Below, in pieces: positions 44,145 through 54,189 of a DNA stretch of 64,000 bases. Both the position numbers and the translations under genes were made by a program. Source of the DNA: Panicum virgatum (taxonomy: Eukaryota > Streptophyta > Magnoliopsida > Poales > Poaceae); contig NC_053141.1 of assembly GCF_016808335.1 (NCBI RefSeq), forward strand, positions 21,461,924-21,525,923, given 5' to 3'. The first letter of the stretch is position 1. The number at the start of each line of letters is the position of its first letter. The notes under the pieces are model-generated. The model made no database searches, had not been told where the DNA came from, and saw only the letters and a program-made list of their open reading frames with translations.

Positions 44145-44581
44145 CTTTACTATCTTGATAGTTTATCAATCCATGCTTAGTTCGTTCATAAGTTATGCTA
44201 CGGTCTTGGTTAGGCCAGATGATCCGGGTATGGATAGAGGTTCGTTGTGCTTTCGGGCTTGCTCTAGTGTTTTACTCGTCCATCCGAAGGGTGGGAGACC
44301 TGGGGGCACTTGAGTAGTGACTTCATACACGAGCGTGGTGCTCGGGTATGCGGGATCCTTCGGATATGACCTTGCTCCACGGTGTGACTGGGGTAGACGG
44401 CAGGTGGTGACAATCCTGTCTATCCAGCGTAACAGAAGTGTTGCGTTTAGCGTACTCCCCGACGTTCGAGTTCGGTGTAGGAGTTCATGCAAAGAGGTAA
44501 CGGGACTGGATGTACTTCGGTGCGGGACCTTTTCCCCGCTATCCCATTTTCCTGGCACCTGTAGTCCTAACCATGTCCTAA
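44145..44581 (+). repeat. 3' LTR of element A, right part
   Basis: It continues the LTR from CTTTACTATCTTGATAG, contains the core motif, and stops at 44581 where a TGTGACACC element begins. The 3'-most part of the LTR is missing. Confidence 0.85.
44399..44425 (+). promoter_or_regulatory. Conserved LTR core motif, copy in element A 3' LTR
   Basis: GGCAGGTGGTGACAATCCTG, with two changes from the copy at 2752. Confidence 0.55.
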
Positions 44582-46428
44582 TGTGACACCCTAGGTGTCT
44601 GCACAGTAGAACTGTATTTATTTTATGCATCATGTGCTTAATTGCTTGAACAAGAGTCTTATTTTAAAAATATAAGGTTAATTGTGTAAATATGATTTAA
44701 TGCAAGGTCCTTTCTATAACTTAATTTGAATAGGGAGAGCAAATATTGCTTTTGTGGAGGGTTTATTTGTAAAATTTAGTGTAATCATTACATGGCAGAA
44801 AATTTTACTTTTTAGTCTGAATTTGAGGTGAATTTGCAATGGAAAAGACAAAAGTCCATTAAACTCAAAATCCTTCCAATGTTTTCAAAATAACTCTTTA
44901 ACCTTTGGTCAAATCAATTTTTGCACAACATCAAAATTATAGATCTTGAAAATTTGAACAACTTTCATGTTGGGCACTTTTTCATTTGAGCCCTAGTTTA
45001 GAAGTTATTTTAGTTTTACAGTGGGACCCTTGAACTTTTCAGAATTTGCAAACCAGTCCAGCCTCCTTCTTCCTCCTCTCTCCCTCTCTGCTTCTCTGCG
45101 CGCCGGCACTGAGCGGCGCTGCCCGCCGCTGAGGAGGGCCGCAGGACACCTCCTGCTTAGCCCACCGCCCCACGCGGCACCACAGCGACCTCCTGGACCC
45201 ACTCCCCCTCGCGCTGGACCCCTCCTCCCCTTGCCATGCCATCCCGATCGAGCTCCGCGGCCGCCACCTCGCCGTCGCCGTGGCCTACTCGCTGCAGTGC
45301 CCCGGACCCCCATCTCTCGCGTGCCTCAGCAAGCAGAGCACCCCCGCATCCTATTCCGCTCACTCTTTCGCCAGCTCCCTACCCCAAACCTCCAGAACAC
45401 CGCCGCCACCCACCCGAGCTCCGACGAGCTCAACCTCACCGTCGACCAGCCACTCTAGCCCTCCTCCGCCCACGCAGACCCTACCTCTAGCTCTGCCTCA
45501 TCCTCACGCAGCTCGCAGACCTCTCCTCCTCGCCCAGTACCCACCAGAGCACCCTCGCCGCCATTCCCCGTGCTCCGACCGCCGCTGCTCGCCGTCGACA
45601 ACCCACCTCCGGCCGCCTCCTCCTCGACCTGACCCCACCAGAAGGAAGCGCTTGCGCCCTGAAGCTCCCACGCCTCTCCACCCTCGCCGCCGGCGACCAG
45701 AGCCGCTGGAATGGGCCGGTCAACACCCCCCCCCTCTCTCTGACTCCGGCCAGGGACCTTTTTGCTAGGATTTGAAATCTTCTAGGGGCCTGGATGCAAG
45801 TCTTCAGTTCTTTTCCTTTTGTTTTTAAGCTGAACTTTGAAAATGCCTAGAAATTCGTAGAAAAATCAGAAAAATGCAAATCCAAATGTTTTGGAATCTT
45901 TGTTACAAGAACTAAAAGTTTTGTTACATGCACATCTTCAGTTTTGGTCTGTATTTTAATCCAAGAAAAAGAATTGAGTAATTAGGCTTTATTTGTTCTA
46001 TGAGTTCTACTCAGTAACTATATGTGGTTTTTGGCTAGCTTGTATCTTGCAGTGTTACTCGTGCTTGGTAAAAATTTGAAATATTTTTGACATCATTAAC
46101 TAGGTCAAAGTTTCAAGATTCCTAAATCTACTAGTTCTGCTAATGTATTTGTGCTAATAAAAATATTAAAGTCCTGAGTGTGAAACTTTTCCCACGCATG
46201 CATGTTACTAAAACCTTGTGTTGCCCAAGTTTGGAAAATTGTAGAGCTGTCTAACTATATCTTTGATTTAATGCTCGTTAAGTAGGCTTTAATTGTGATA
46301 AATAGTTTCCTTGCTTAGAAAAATCTGAGAAAATTTGAGGAATTCTATTTTGGTCATATGTTCATGTCTGTAAAATTTAGGATCCAGAAATGTTATAGAA
46401 ATTTATGTGCTAATTAGTTTTACCATAT
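44582..46428 (+). mobile_element. LTR and deletion scar of a TGTGACAC chromovirus
   Basis: It starts TGTGACACCCTAGGTGTC after CCTAA (possible target site). It is LTR-like, with a GC-rich CCGCC-type block (45050-45740) and an AT-rich 3' half. No GTGTCACA terminus is found. Instead the sequence passes directly into integrase C-terminal coding near 46429, so the LTR end, leader, gag, RT and most of integrase were deleted. The exact breakpoint is uncertain. Confidence 0.65.
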
Positions 46429-46959
46429 GTGGACAAAGTGAAAGTTATCCAAACAAATCTTAAGGCAGCTCAATCCAGACAGAAAAGCTATGCAGATAAG
46501 AGGAGAAAGTCGTTGCAATTCGAAGTTGGGGATCACGTATATTTGCGAGTATGTCCAACTAAGGGTGTTCAACGGTTCGGCTTAAAAGGAAAGCTAGCGC
46601 CTCGCTATTTTGGACCTTTTGAGATTATCGAAACATGTGGACTAGTGGCTTACCGAATTCGACTTCCTTCTCGGTTAGCAGCTGTCCATAATGTCTTCCA
46701 CGTCTCTCAGCTCAAGACATGTGTGAAAATCCCTGAAGAGATTATTGAGCAACAAAACCTAGAAGTAGAGCTAGATCTATCATACGTGGAGTACCCAATG
46801 AAAATCCTCGCCAGCAAGGAAAGAAATACCAGAAGGGAGAAAGTTAGAATGTACAAGATCCAATGGAACCATCACACCGAGGAAGAAGCTACTTGGGAAA
46901 CCGAACACTATCTTCAACAAAATTTTCCCAACTTCCTTAGGGTGAATCCAGGTACCTAA
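46429..46959 (+). pseudogene. Integrase C-terminus and chromodomain of a chromovirus, truncated
   Basis: The 176-codon frame begins within integrase ([17 protein letters not shown]), includes the GPF-type motif KLAPRYFGPFEI, VHNVFHVSQLK, and a C-terminal chromodomain with KVRMYKIQWNHH and EEATWETE. It closely parallels the C-terminus of the young element (17800-18299). The chromodomain in this group is thought to direct insertion to heterochromatin. The N-terminal 80-90% of the polyprotein is missing. It ends at a normal stop, followed by a polypurine tract (47003-47015). Confidence 0.85.
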
Positions 46960-47002
46960 CATCCCTGTCCATTCCTAATCTGGAATCTCGGGCGACATTC
47001 TT

Positions 47003-47015
47003 TTAGGGGGGAAGG
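47003..47015 (+). promoter_or_regulatory. Polypurine tract of the TGTGACAC element
   Basis: TAGGGGGGAAGG just before the TGTGACAC LTR start at 47017. Confidence 0.75.
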
Positions 47016-47016
47016 T

Positions 47017-47040
47017 TGTGACACTTCAGGTGTGTAGTAA
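47017..47040 (+). repeat. First 24 bp of the 3' LTR of the TGTGACAC element
   Basis: TGTGACACTTCAGGTGTG matches the LTR start at 44582. It is cut by the next LTR at 47041. Confidence 0.75.
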
Positions 47041-47876
47041 TGTAACACCCTAATTTAAATTCCAGCATTTGTTAATAAATTTAATTGGCTTTATTAAATT
47101 TTTGAAGGTTTATTGTGTTTAGACTTGCATTTAAATTAATTTTCTCTCATAAGTAATTACAATTTTTCTAGGTTTAAATTTGTTGTTGCATTCATGCTGG
47201 TGCATTGTTCTTTTGTTTGAGTGTTAGAGTGAATTCAAATTTGAATTTGAATTCAAATAGGTTTGAGTTGACTAGAATAGAAATAGAAAAGGGGTAGAAA
47301 AACCAGAAAATAGGAAACCCAGCCCAGCACCAAACCGGCCCAGCCCTTCTCCCTCTCCCTTTCCCGCGCTCGGGCCGACCCAGCCTTTCCCCGCGAGGCC
47401 CAGCCAGTGCCCCGCGCCCGCGCCCAGGCCCACACGTCGGCGCCGTTCACCTTTCCTTCTCTGTCACTGACTAGCCTGGCCCACCTGTCGGCTTCATCTT
47501 CTCCACCTTCCTTCCTCCCAGCGCCCGGACTCCTCTGCTCGCTGGACCACCGCAGCCCCACCTCCCTGCTGCGCCGTGGACCGCCCCGGTCCTGCAGGAC
47601 CCACCAAACAGCCGCCCCGTGCTCGCCCGCCTTCTAGAAGCTGCCCGCCGAGCCCGGGATCTCGCAGGGCAGCGGCTCGATCCGCTATCCCTGCATGGCA
47701 CCAATCCCGGCCGCGATTCTCGCCGGCCTTCCGTTCGTGGCACGCATGCCCAAACCCCTGCACGGCCTCCTTTATTTTAGCAAGCAGCCCCCTGAGCTTT
47801 TTAAATATAGAACCTGCCATCCTAGCTTGGTAATTTCGCGAGTTAGACCCCAGATCTAATCCTTAATTATGTTTAG
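47041..47876 (+). mobile_element. Tekay-like LTR, 5' part only
   Basis: It begins TGTAACACCCTAATTT and follows the Tekay-like LTR to about the GTTAGACCCCAG...GTTTAGGC stretch, then stops at a junction with unrelated sequence. Parts of the LTR middle are also missing compared with 9684-13158. Confidence 0.75.
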
Positions 47877-48658
47877 GCTATAAATATGTACACTCGTCCA
47901 TTGTAAAAGATTTATCACACGATCAATCAAACAAACCCTACTTTTTACCAGCAACTTACTTTTCAGCCACTTCGCCACTTTTCTTTTCTTTTCGACGGGT
48001 TCTTTCGAGTTGATCAAGGATGCCTCACATTCGAGCGACTTGATCTGCAGGAAAGTTTTCGTTTACCGAGTAAATCTGAGCTTTAGCTTCTGGGCGCATC
48101 GCTGTGGCTTCGTTCAGATCTATTCAAAAGTTATCGAATTATATTTAGGCTTTGACTTCCGGGCGTATTGTTGTCGTCTCGTCTAGATTAATTCACAATT
48201 TATCGATATTTGCTAGTTCTATAGGTTTTACCTGTAGTTTCAGCTTTTATCGATATCTATCCAGCTTGGAATACGTTTGATCGGCCGCTTATCGTGTTAT
48301 CTTATTCAAAACATCATATAGCCGATTAGATCTATTCCAGGTGATTGTCTGATAGCGTTGTTTAGGTTACACATTCATAGCCTTTACATTGCTCCCCGCG
48401 CGCATCGGCTGATCTAGCCGATCGTTTATTTCAAATCGGCTCACCGAAGCCGATTTTGTCGCTTTTTGTATCGGCAATCGCCTGCCAATACGACCTGTGA
48501 GGGATATTCGGAACCCCAACCGATACACCCTCGAATTTAACATTTACTCTGTCTCCTTGTCAATCAACAGGTCAGATTGACTGGCATGCTTGGTCTACTT
48601 TCTGACGCTTGACGAACACTTGCCATCGGATTCCAGTGTGTTGATTTTTGCATCAACA
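47877..48658 (+). mobile_element. 3' part of an unidentified LTR
   Basis: It starts at or just before a TATAAATA box (47877) and ends in ATCAACA (48658). It has a degenerate tandem pair of about 75 bp (48070-48220) and frequent AGCCGAT/ATCGGCT words, as in the Tat element. The terminus forms the palindrome TGTTGATTTTTGCATCAACA (48639-48658). No coding is seen. I infer a truncated LTR, perhaps Tat-related. Confidence 0.45.
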
Positions 48659-49483
48659 GATTGAATCCGGGCCATTTTTTTTGGGGGGGGAGCAGGTCGA
48701 ACCGGCCCGTTTCCAATCTAGGCCACCCAAAACGAATGGTGCTTCCGGGCCGGACCTGGTTTCAAATTGGGCCAATTTGATCCGGCTGGAATGGTGACCG
48801 TTCCGGGCCTTGCCGAACAGGCCTAAACGATTTCGCAATTAACTAGGATGATCCTTCCTATGCCGAGTTGTCGATTGGCGTTGGATACGGTACGATGACG
48901 AGTACAGTTGCATTTGGTCATCTTTCCGATTGACGTAGCACGCATAGGGTAGGTCCTACACATGACAAAGAGTGGCGGAGCGAACGGTATGGTGTGGCGA
49001 GGTATGGCTCTAGGTATGGCGAGATATGACCGATGAACACTCCGGCCGCCCAAGTACCCGCCATACCTCACGACCGAAGAACACTCCGGCCACACAAGTA
49101 TAATTAATTAGTTAGAATACAGTAGATAGTTGGTTCATTATAGGTAAATTTTAATTCTGGCTCCTAGCTCTGCCCTTCAAGGACATGGGCTATTGATTAA
49201 AATTTCTACTTAAAATATTGATGAATATTGCATACTTTTGTTTATAACAAGTTAACAACAGTAGTTGAATACAATGATTTGTTATTATGGCAATTGGCAA
49301 GGCAGTGTCCATGGGATATCGCTCTCTATTTGTATCAAAATTGTCCACCTCATTCGACCTTCGGGTGAAGCCACCATTGCTAAGAGCTCCACCGAGCCTG
49401 CGCCATCGCTAGACACGCCGTCGCCTGACACCTCGCGCGCCCAAACAACCTGGCAGCCGGATCCCTAAACCCTTTAACCTATG
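48659..49483. other. Unassigned sequence
   Basis: No gene is recognised. It contains a G-rich run (48683-48691), repeated GGGCC/GGCC words, and a compact block (48980-49105) with both direct and inverted repeats around AACACTCCGGCC. The right end (about 49265-49480) may be remnant leader or gag of the reverse element whose primer site lies at 49484. No transposon ends could be fixed. Confidence 0.35.
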
Positions 49484-49504
49484 CCTTTCCTGACAATGGC
49501 GCCA
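49484..49504 (-). promoter_or_regulatory. Primer-binding site of a reverse Athila-like element
   Basis: On the minus strand, TGGCGCCATTGTCAGGAAAG lies four bases after the LTR end CAAACA. The TGGCGCC start is the Athila type. Confidence 0.6.
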
Positions 49505-49508
49505 AAAA

Positions 49509-50521
49509 TGTTTGTTTGCATTTACCAATGTCACTGCTAGGTAGGTGTTCCTAGGCAGTGACGCCCGCAAAGCCAATTTGGGTATTTCGTATATCACAAA
49601 TAAATCCACAAGCGCACGGAATACCATTGTAGCATTTCACCCGGGAGTATTCCAGGGTGTCATTTATATTTTCGCAGGGAAGGCGGCCGTGTAAAGAATT
49701 TATTAAGTTAGGGAAAATATTATGAATTAATATCGAAGTCTGAGCAGGGATAATTGATGAAATGATAGGGAGGTAGTGTGAGACAAGACAATCCAGCTCA
49801 GATATAACTATTTAGGACAGCAGAGAGATGGGAGAGCATTCAAGGGTAACCTGAGTTACATACATTATTTAGCAAGCATGACTTGTACTTGAATATATTC
49901 ACACACATGCATAGACTTGGGTTCTAGTTTCCATGACATCAGGTAGACCGCGTATGACCGACAGATGAGACTAGCGATTATTATGGTACTTTATGAACCT
50001 CCTATAGCCTTACCTGAATGTGGAGGATTTTGATGGCACTAACAGGACTGTTACCACCTACAAGCTACCTCTAGAAACTGTGGGATAAAGCCACATTCAA
50101 ATGTAACCTTTAATCCAAACACCACATCTGCATTATTGATTGCCACTCTATCCTTGTGCAAGGTTATCCATCTCTATCAAGAGCTTTAGTTCTAGAGTGC
50201 CCCGTTAAGGGGGATGAAACAGAAGACATGGCACTAGAAGCTCTACTAAACATGCAAGATAAACAACTCAAACACACGTCATGAAAGGATCACACATTGC
50301 CACAAGCATATGAACCAAACATGCTAAATTAAATAAACTCTAGTACAAACTTAAGGCATTGCACAAAGAGAAGATACAAGACCATACGAACTCTTCATGA
50401 AGACTCTAAGACCTTGAAGAACTACTCCACACCTAAAGTCTGCTGGTCCTAAGACCTTTATAAGTGAAAGTGAGGTTACATGTTGGTGTCTTAGTGTGTC
50501 TTGAATTGGAGCCGGATCCAC
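49509..50521 (-). repeat. Partial LTR of a reverse Athila-like element
   Basis: The left end is TGTTTGCATTTACC, next to the primer site. It holds a diverged core motif (50041-50062), a TATAAAG box on the minus strand (about 50456-50462), and similarity to 62290-62400. It is cut at 50521 by element H. Its interior would lie to the left, but only the primer site and possible leader are recognisable. Confidence 0.6.
50041..50062 (-). promoter_or_regulatory. Conserved LTR core motif, diverged copy
   Basis: On the minus strand, TAGGTGGTAACAGTCCTGTT: the same layout with about three changes. GAATGTGGAGGATT follows in the flank, as in other copies. Confidence 0.5.
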
Positions 50522-50940
50522 TGTTGGCAGTCGTTTTCAGTGATTTCTACCGCCAACATTCCTTCGGATTTCATGCTTTCAGGATCATAATACATCAATT
50601 TTCACTAACATTAATGAGTTTCACAAGTTTTGGTGATTATTTGATTTCAGGAACAAAATATACAAAATTGAGAAAAAATGGGAGAAATCCCATGCCGGCC
50701 GGCCTACCCCTATGTAATTTCATCGTGCAACTCCTTGGAGATGGTCCAGAACACAAGATCAAGCAAATATCAAGTGCTCTACACAAGTGCTACGAGTTAA
50801 GACCGAAAGGCGTACACCAAGTCCAATTGGGCCACTTTCAGTGACAAGACGATCAGTCAAGACCCAAACCAACTTGAGAACAAACGTGCAACTCGTGGTC
50901 AGCATGACAGAACAATGGGCAGCCGAGGCGAGCCAGAGCC

Positions 50941-50972
50941 AGGCCGGCCGGCCTAGGTAAGGCCGGCCGGCC
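50941..50972. repeat. GC palindrome pair in element H LTR
   Basis: AGGCCGGCCGGCCT and AGGCCGGCCGGCC arms around AGGTA form a potential 12-bp stem. Confidence 0.75.
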
Positions 50973-51068
50973 CTAACTGTCTGCGTTGAAGCCAAGCAAC
51001 TGCCATCGACTTTAGGAGGTTATCAGGAGCATCCATGAGAAGGCGGTGCGGGATCAGAGCCACTCCCA

Positions 51069-51100
51069 GGCCGGCCGGCCTAGGGGAGGATGGCCGGCCC
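51069..51100. repeat. Second GC palindrome pair in element H LTR
   Basis: GGCCGGCCGGCCT followed by GGCCGGCCCC, with the TATA box about 105 bp downstream. Confidence 0.65.
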
Positions 51101-51202
51101 CACCTGTCAGCCTCTGGTGCTCCCCCTTGGCGTGGAAATTAAGCACAATCGTCTTACCTGCTTGCAACTGACGCCAAGCTCTGAACTGACCCTGAAGCAC
51201 TA

Positions 51203-51210
51203 TAAATAGA
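51203..51210 (+). promoter_or_regulatory. TATA box, element H LTR
   Basis: TATAAATA followed by GAGCTCC and a CA/CT-rich stretch. Confidence 0.7.
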
Positions 51211-51641
51211 GCTCCACCTCTCACTTGTAACACACACCATCCATTAGAGAAGAGTGTTCACTCTTGTGCTCTCTTTGTATTAGAATAGGGAGAGAGTGAG
51301 GTGAGAGCTTTGGTGCAAACCAAGCTAAAGGAGAGGACTCGAGTTCTCTCGGTCTTACTCCATATTTTATATCCACCTCAGAGGAATATATCTTTGAGTA
51401 AGTTCCTCGTCTCAACTTCAGTTTCTCACTAGCTTTACTTTCTGCTTTAGTTACTTGTTTAATTACTTTCTTTGATCTGCGGGATCCTGAGTCTCCGTAA
51501 GTAGCAAGTTCTACTTATTTGAGGTTGGTTTCTATCTAAGTACACGGTACGAGCAAGTAGCTTGATAGCTGTGGGCGTGGTACCCAAGCATGGCTAGCTA
51601 TCTCGGGTTGTGTTCCACTCCACGGAACCGTTGTGGTAGGC

Positions 51642-51668
51642 GGCAGGTGGTGACAGCCCTGTCCGTCC
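51642..51668 (+). promoter_or_regulatory. Conserved LTR core motif, element H
   Basis: Contains TGGTGACAGCCCTGTCCG, about 440 bp downstream of the TATA box. GTTCGGG follows about 20 bp later. Confidence 0.65.
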
Positions 51669-52006
51669 CTTGTAGTACACCATGTTCGGGTGTTTTCATA
51701 GCAGTAGTGCCGACTGCCGTTGGACTCCCTTCTCACCCCAGTCTAAGTTCTTCCCTGAGTCCGCCGAAGTAGATCAAGTCAGTAGTTAGCTTGTCGCTAG
51801 GTAGAACAGTAGGTTATCTAGAGTTAGGCCCTCTTCCCTCTTACCTTTTCTATCTTGGTTTGTCCGATTGAGTAGTTCAAAATTTGGTCGAAGCTTTACC
51901 GTTCCTTGGATTCGATATCCTAGGTATACTCTCTGGTGAAGGCTACATCGGTCTCTGTACGCTTACGGAGTAATTCGTTTAGGCTAAGGAGTGCCAACAA
52001 GCTTTC

Positions 52007-52024
52007 TGGCGCCTTTGCCGGGGA
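52007..52024 (+). promoter_or_regulatory. Primer-binding site of element H
   Basis: TGGCGCCTTTGCCGGGGA, one base from the tRNA-Asp-type consensus, seven bases after the LTR end. Confidence 0.85.
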
Positions 52025-52080
52025 ACGGTAGCAACACTAGATTTAGAGTTAGTCAGCCTTACGACTTTTCATCTTATCCC

Positions 52081-52914
52081 ATGGAGTTTTCTCCTAGTTA
52101 TCCAGTAGTTCCATCTAGCGAGTATTTGGAACCACCACCATCCTGCCATCCCATACTATCTGATGGTTACGAGATCCGTCCCAGTCTCGTAGCCATGGTT
52201 CACGCTCAGTCCTTCTCTGGTAGAAAGGATGAATGCCCCTATGCTCACTTGCAGGTCTTTGAAAAAGAATTGTTTTCTTCTGATTATACCTGGTATGACT
52301 CAACACACCCTATGGTGGAAGCTATTCCCGTTCAAGCAAGAATTTGGTACAACCGGACTACAAGAGGAGTTGGAGGAGATTGGATACAACTGAAGGATGA
52401 GTTCTGCTTGTTCTTCTACGCTATCTCCAAAGTGATTGCTCATCGAAATCAATTGATGACATTTGAGCAAGGCGATGAATCACTTGGAGTAGCGTGGGCT
52501 AGATTCATGCATCTGGTAGAATCCGAGCCACCACATCAAATCCTAGAGGAAATACTGATGCAACATTTCATCTACGGTCTCAAGTCGGAGAGTGCACATT
52601 TTCTGAATGTGTCCTCCGAGGGGTCAGTCATGTACAAAACAGTGGCCGAAGTTAGGATTCTCTTGAACAAAGTTCTGAACAGCACCGAATATACCAGCAT
52701 ATATGATGATCCACCAGAGACAATAGAGCAGCTGTTGGTACTTTGTAACGTCACGAATAAAATCCGCAAGCACATGTATACCGCTGTAGCTTTCATCCAA
52801 GAGTATTCCAGGATATTGTATCCACTGGGGAACATGAGTGCACTATTTATGGGTTCAGGCTGTCCAAGGACACACACACTGGTGCAGGAGGATAGGAAAG
52901 AGAGGACTTTCTAA
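52081..52914 (+). pseudogene. Gag (capsid part) of element H
   Basis: I chose the ATG at 52081 because the upstream part of the open frame runs through the primer site. It gives 277 residues. A retrotransposon gag domain is visible (RIWYNRTTRGVGGDWIQLKDEF, then ESLGVAWARFMHLVE). No zinc knuckle follows before the stop at 52912. The next few bases run into a reverse LTR at about 52925. It is open but isolated from protease and RT. It would form the particle shell; it is probably not expressed as a complete Gag. Confidence 0.72.
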
Positions 52915-53054
52915 GATCTAGAATCTATGTTTAGAAGAAGAGATCATGTCACTATTATACTTCGAGCTACTGGTTTCGACCGGCTTATACAAGCCGATAG
53001 CTCCACTAATATGTGCTCTATCCGATATTCGAACGTGGAGGATTACTAGGGCTC

Positions 53055-53079
53055 GAATAGGGCTGTCACCACCTGCCGG
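53055..53079 (-). promoter_or_regulatory. Conserved LTR core motif, reverse LTR
   Basis: On the minus strand, GGCAGGTGGTGACAGCCC, then TATT in place of TGTCC. ACGTTCGAATATC lies in the flank. Confidence 0.55.
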
Positions 53080-53553
53080 CTACCTCTACAAACTGTGGGA
53101 CTATTAGACAACTGAGTGGTATAGTCCAGCCTACACACCATGTCTACACTATTCCCTACTAACTCTAGAGGCGTACAGGGTTATCCTTTTCTATCCGGAG
53201 CCCAACTCTAGAGTCAAATGCTACTCTCTAAGCATACACTCATGTAACATAAGGCAGAGATGATAACTTGCAATCTAAACTCTAATTCTAAATAAGAAAG
53301 TCTCGAACACTTACAACCGAATAAGCATCCGTCGAGGTACAAGCGGAGAAGAGCGCCGACAAGCCCGGCACATCCCCCGACTCTTCCTCACTCTCTTGAT
53401 GAGGTACAATTTGGAGAAGAGCGCCGTTACCGGCGCCCCTCCTGAGTACCTCTACCCTCTCTCCTACACTAAACACAAGCTAGAGAAGCTCTTCACTTGG
53501 AGGTGAGTGATGTGTGATGTGGTGTGTGGTCTAATTCTCAACCCCTCCCCATG

Positions 53554-53561
53554 TATTTATA
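53554..53561 (-). promoter_or_regulatory. TATA box of reverse LTR
   Basis: TATAAATA on the minus strand. Confidence 0.6.
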
Positions 53562-53662
53562 GGAGGGAGCCAGCCCGGGAATGAAGCCAAACTGCCATGG
53601 AACACCAACTACAAGGCGCCACGTGTCTTCTCCAAGTCGGTGGGGCCCGTGGGCCGTTACCA

Positions 53663-53700
53663 CATGGTCGGCCGACCATGGTGGTCGACCGGCCATGGGC
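53663..53700. repeat. Palindromic block upstream of TATA
   Basis: ATGGTCGGCCGACCAT is a perfect 16-bp palindrome. GGTCGACCGGCCAT follows. Confidence 0.7.
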
Positions 53701-53947
53701 TGCGCCCGTTCGGCCCGGTTCTTGGTCTAAAGGCTGCTAGGTGGGCCCTCATGTCATGTATATTGGTTTGAGCTTGTCTTAAGTCGGTTTGGTAGCTCTG
53801 GTGGGCCTGTAGATCCCCGTGAATGCGTCTGATTCGTCGAAAAGTTGTTGCCTCGGATCAGCGACGTGTCACCTTGCTCATGGGCTGCATTCTCTTCTCA
53901 TTTCCAAGCATAAGCAACCTGCACATAAATATACACCAACACTTTGT

Positions 53948-54189
53948 GGAACTCATGAGCAATAACTCCTACCACTAGTATTGATGCTCGTCTTTCAAAC
54001 ACTCAAGCAGGAGCTGATAGCTTGCTCTGATGGTCAGGTTTGTATCTTGACGCTTGAAGCCTGTTTTACCTGCATTTCTGCCCGAATTCCTATAGGGTAA
54101 TATTTCTAAGAGGAAATGTGGAATTAGCTCTTTCTGGATAACATCAGCAGGTATGATACTTTATTCTCTTGATTTTAGGCTTAAGATGA
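53948..54189. other. Noncoding part of H between the inserted LTR and protease
   Basis: No gene is seen. It is AT-rich, with a pyrimidine run and TTTTAG near 54170-54179. It may be inter-domain sequence or a further remnant of the inserted LTR. Confidence 0.35.

Larger units (their letters stand above)
1801..44581 (+). mobile_element. Athila-like Ty3/gypsy element A, outer shell of the nest
   Basis: The element has matching LTRs (1801-3375, and 38425 onward), tRNA-Asp-type primer sites, a decayed gag-protease region, no reverse transcriptase or integrase, an env-position ORF, and a polypurine tract before the 3' LTR. Its leader was opened by the insertion at 3492-32542. Its 3' LTR was opened by the insertion at 39124-44144 and then cut at 44581. 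The last roughly 0.45 kb of the 3' LTR is not found in the window. In a compared stretch of about 265 bp, the two LTRs differ at about 14 positions, making this the oldest dated layer of the nest. Confidence 0.8.
50522..51999 (+). repeat. 5' LTR of element H
   Basis: It starts TGTTGGCAGTCG and ends CTAAGGAGTGCCAACA, 1,478 bp. It contains GC palindromes (50693, 50941, 51069), TATA at 51203-51210 and the core motif at 51642-51668. Confidence 0.8.
52925..53947 (-). mobile_element. Reverse Athila-type LTR between gag and protease of H
   Basis: Minus-strand TATA (53554-53561), GC palindromes (53663-53700), and core (53055-53079). The right end is probably ...TACACCAACA at 53947 (TGTTGGTG on the minus strand). 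The left end near TGTTTAGAAG is less certain. No target duplication was resolved. It belongs with the partial LTR at 1151-1800. No primer site is next to it, so it is probably solo. Confidence 0.6.

Noticed and set aside
45021..45768. Pro/Ser-rich open frames
   Set aside because: GC-rich LTR part of the TGTGACAC element. Several frames are open at once on both strands, and there is no domain.
51991..52080. Upstream extension of the element H gag frame
   Set aside because: It runs through the LTR end and primer-binding site, which are not expected to be translated. The ATG at 52081 is preferred.
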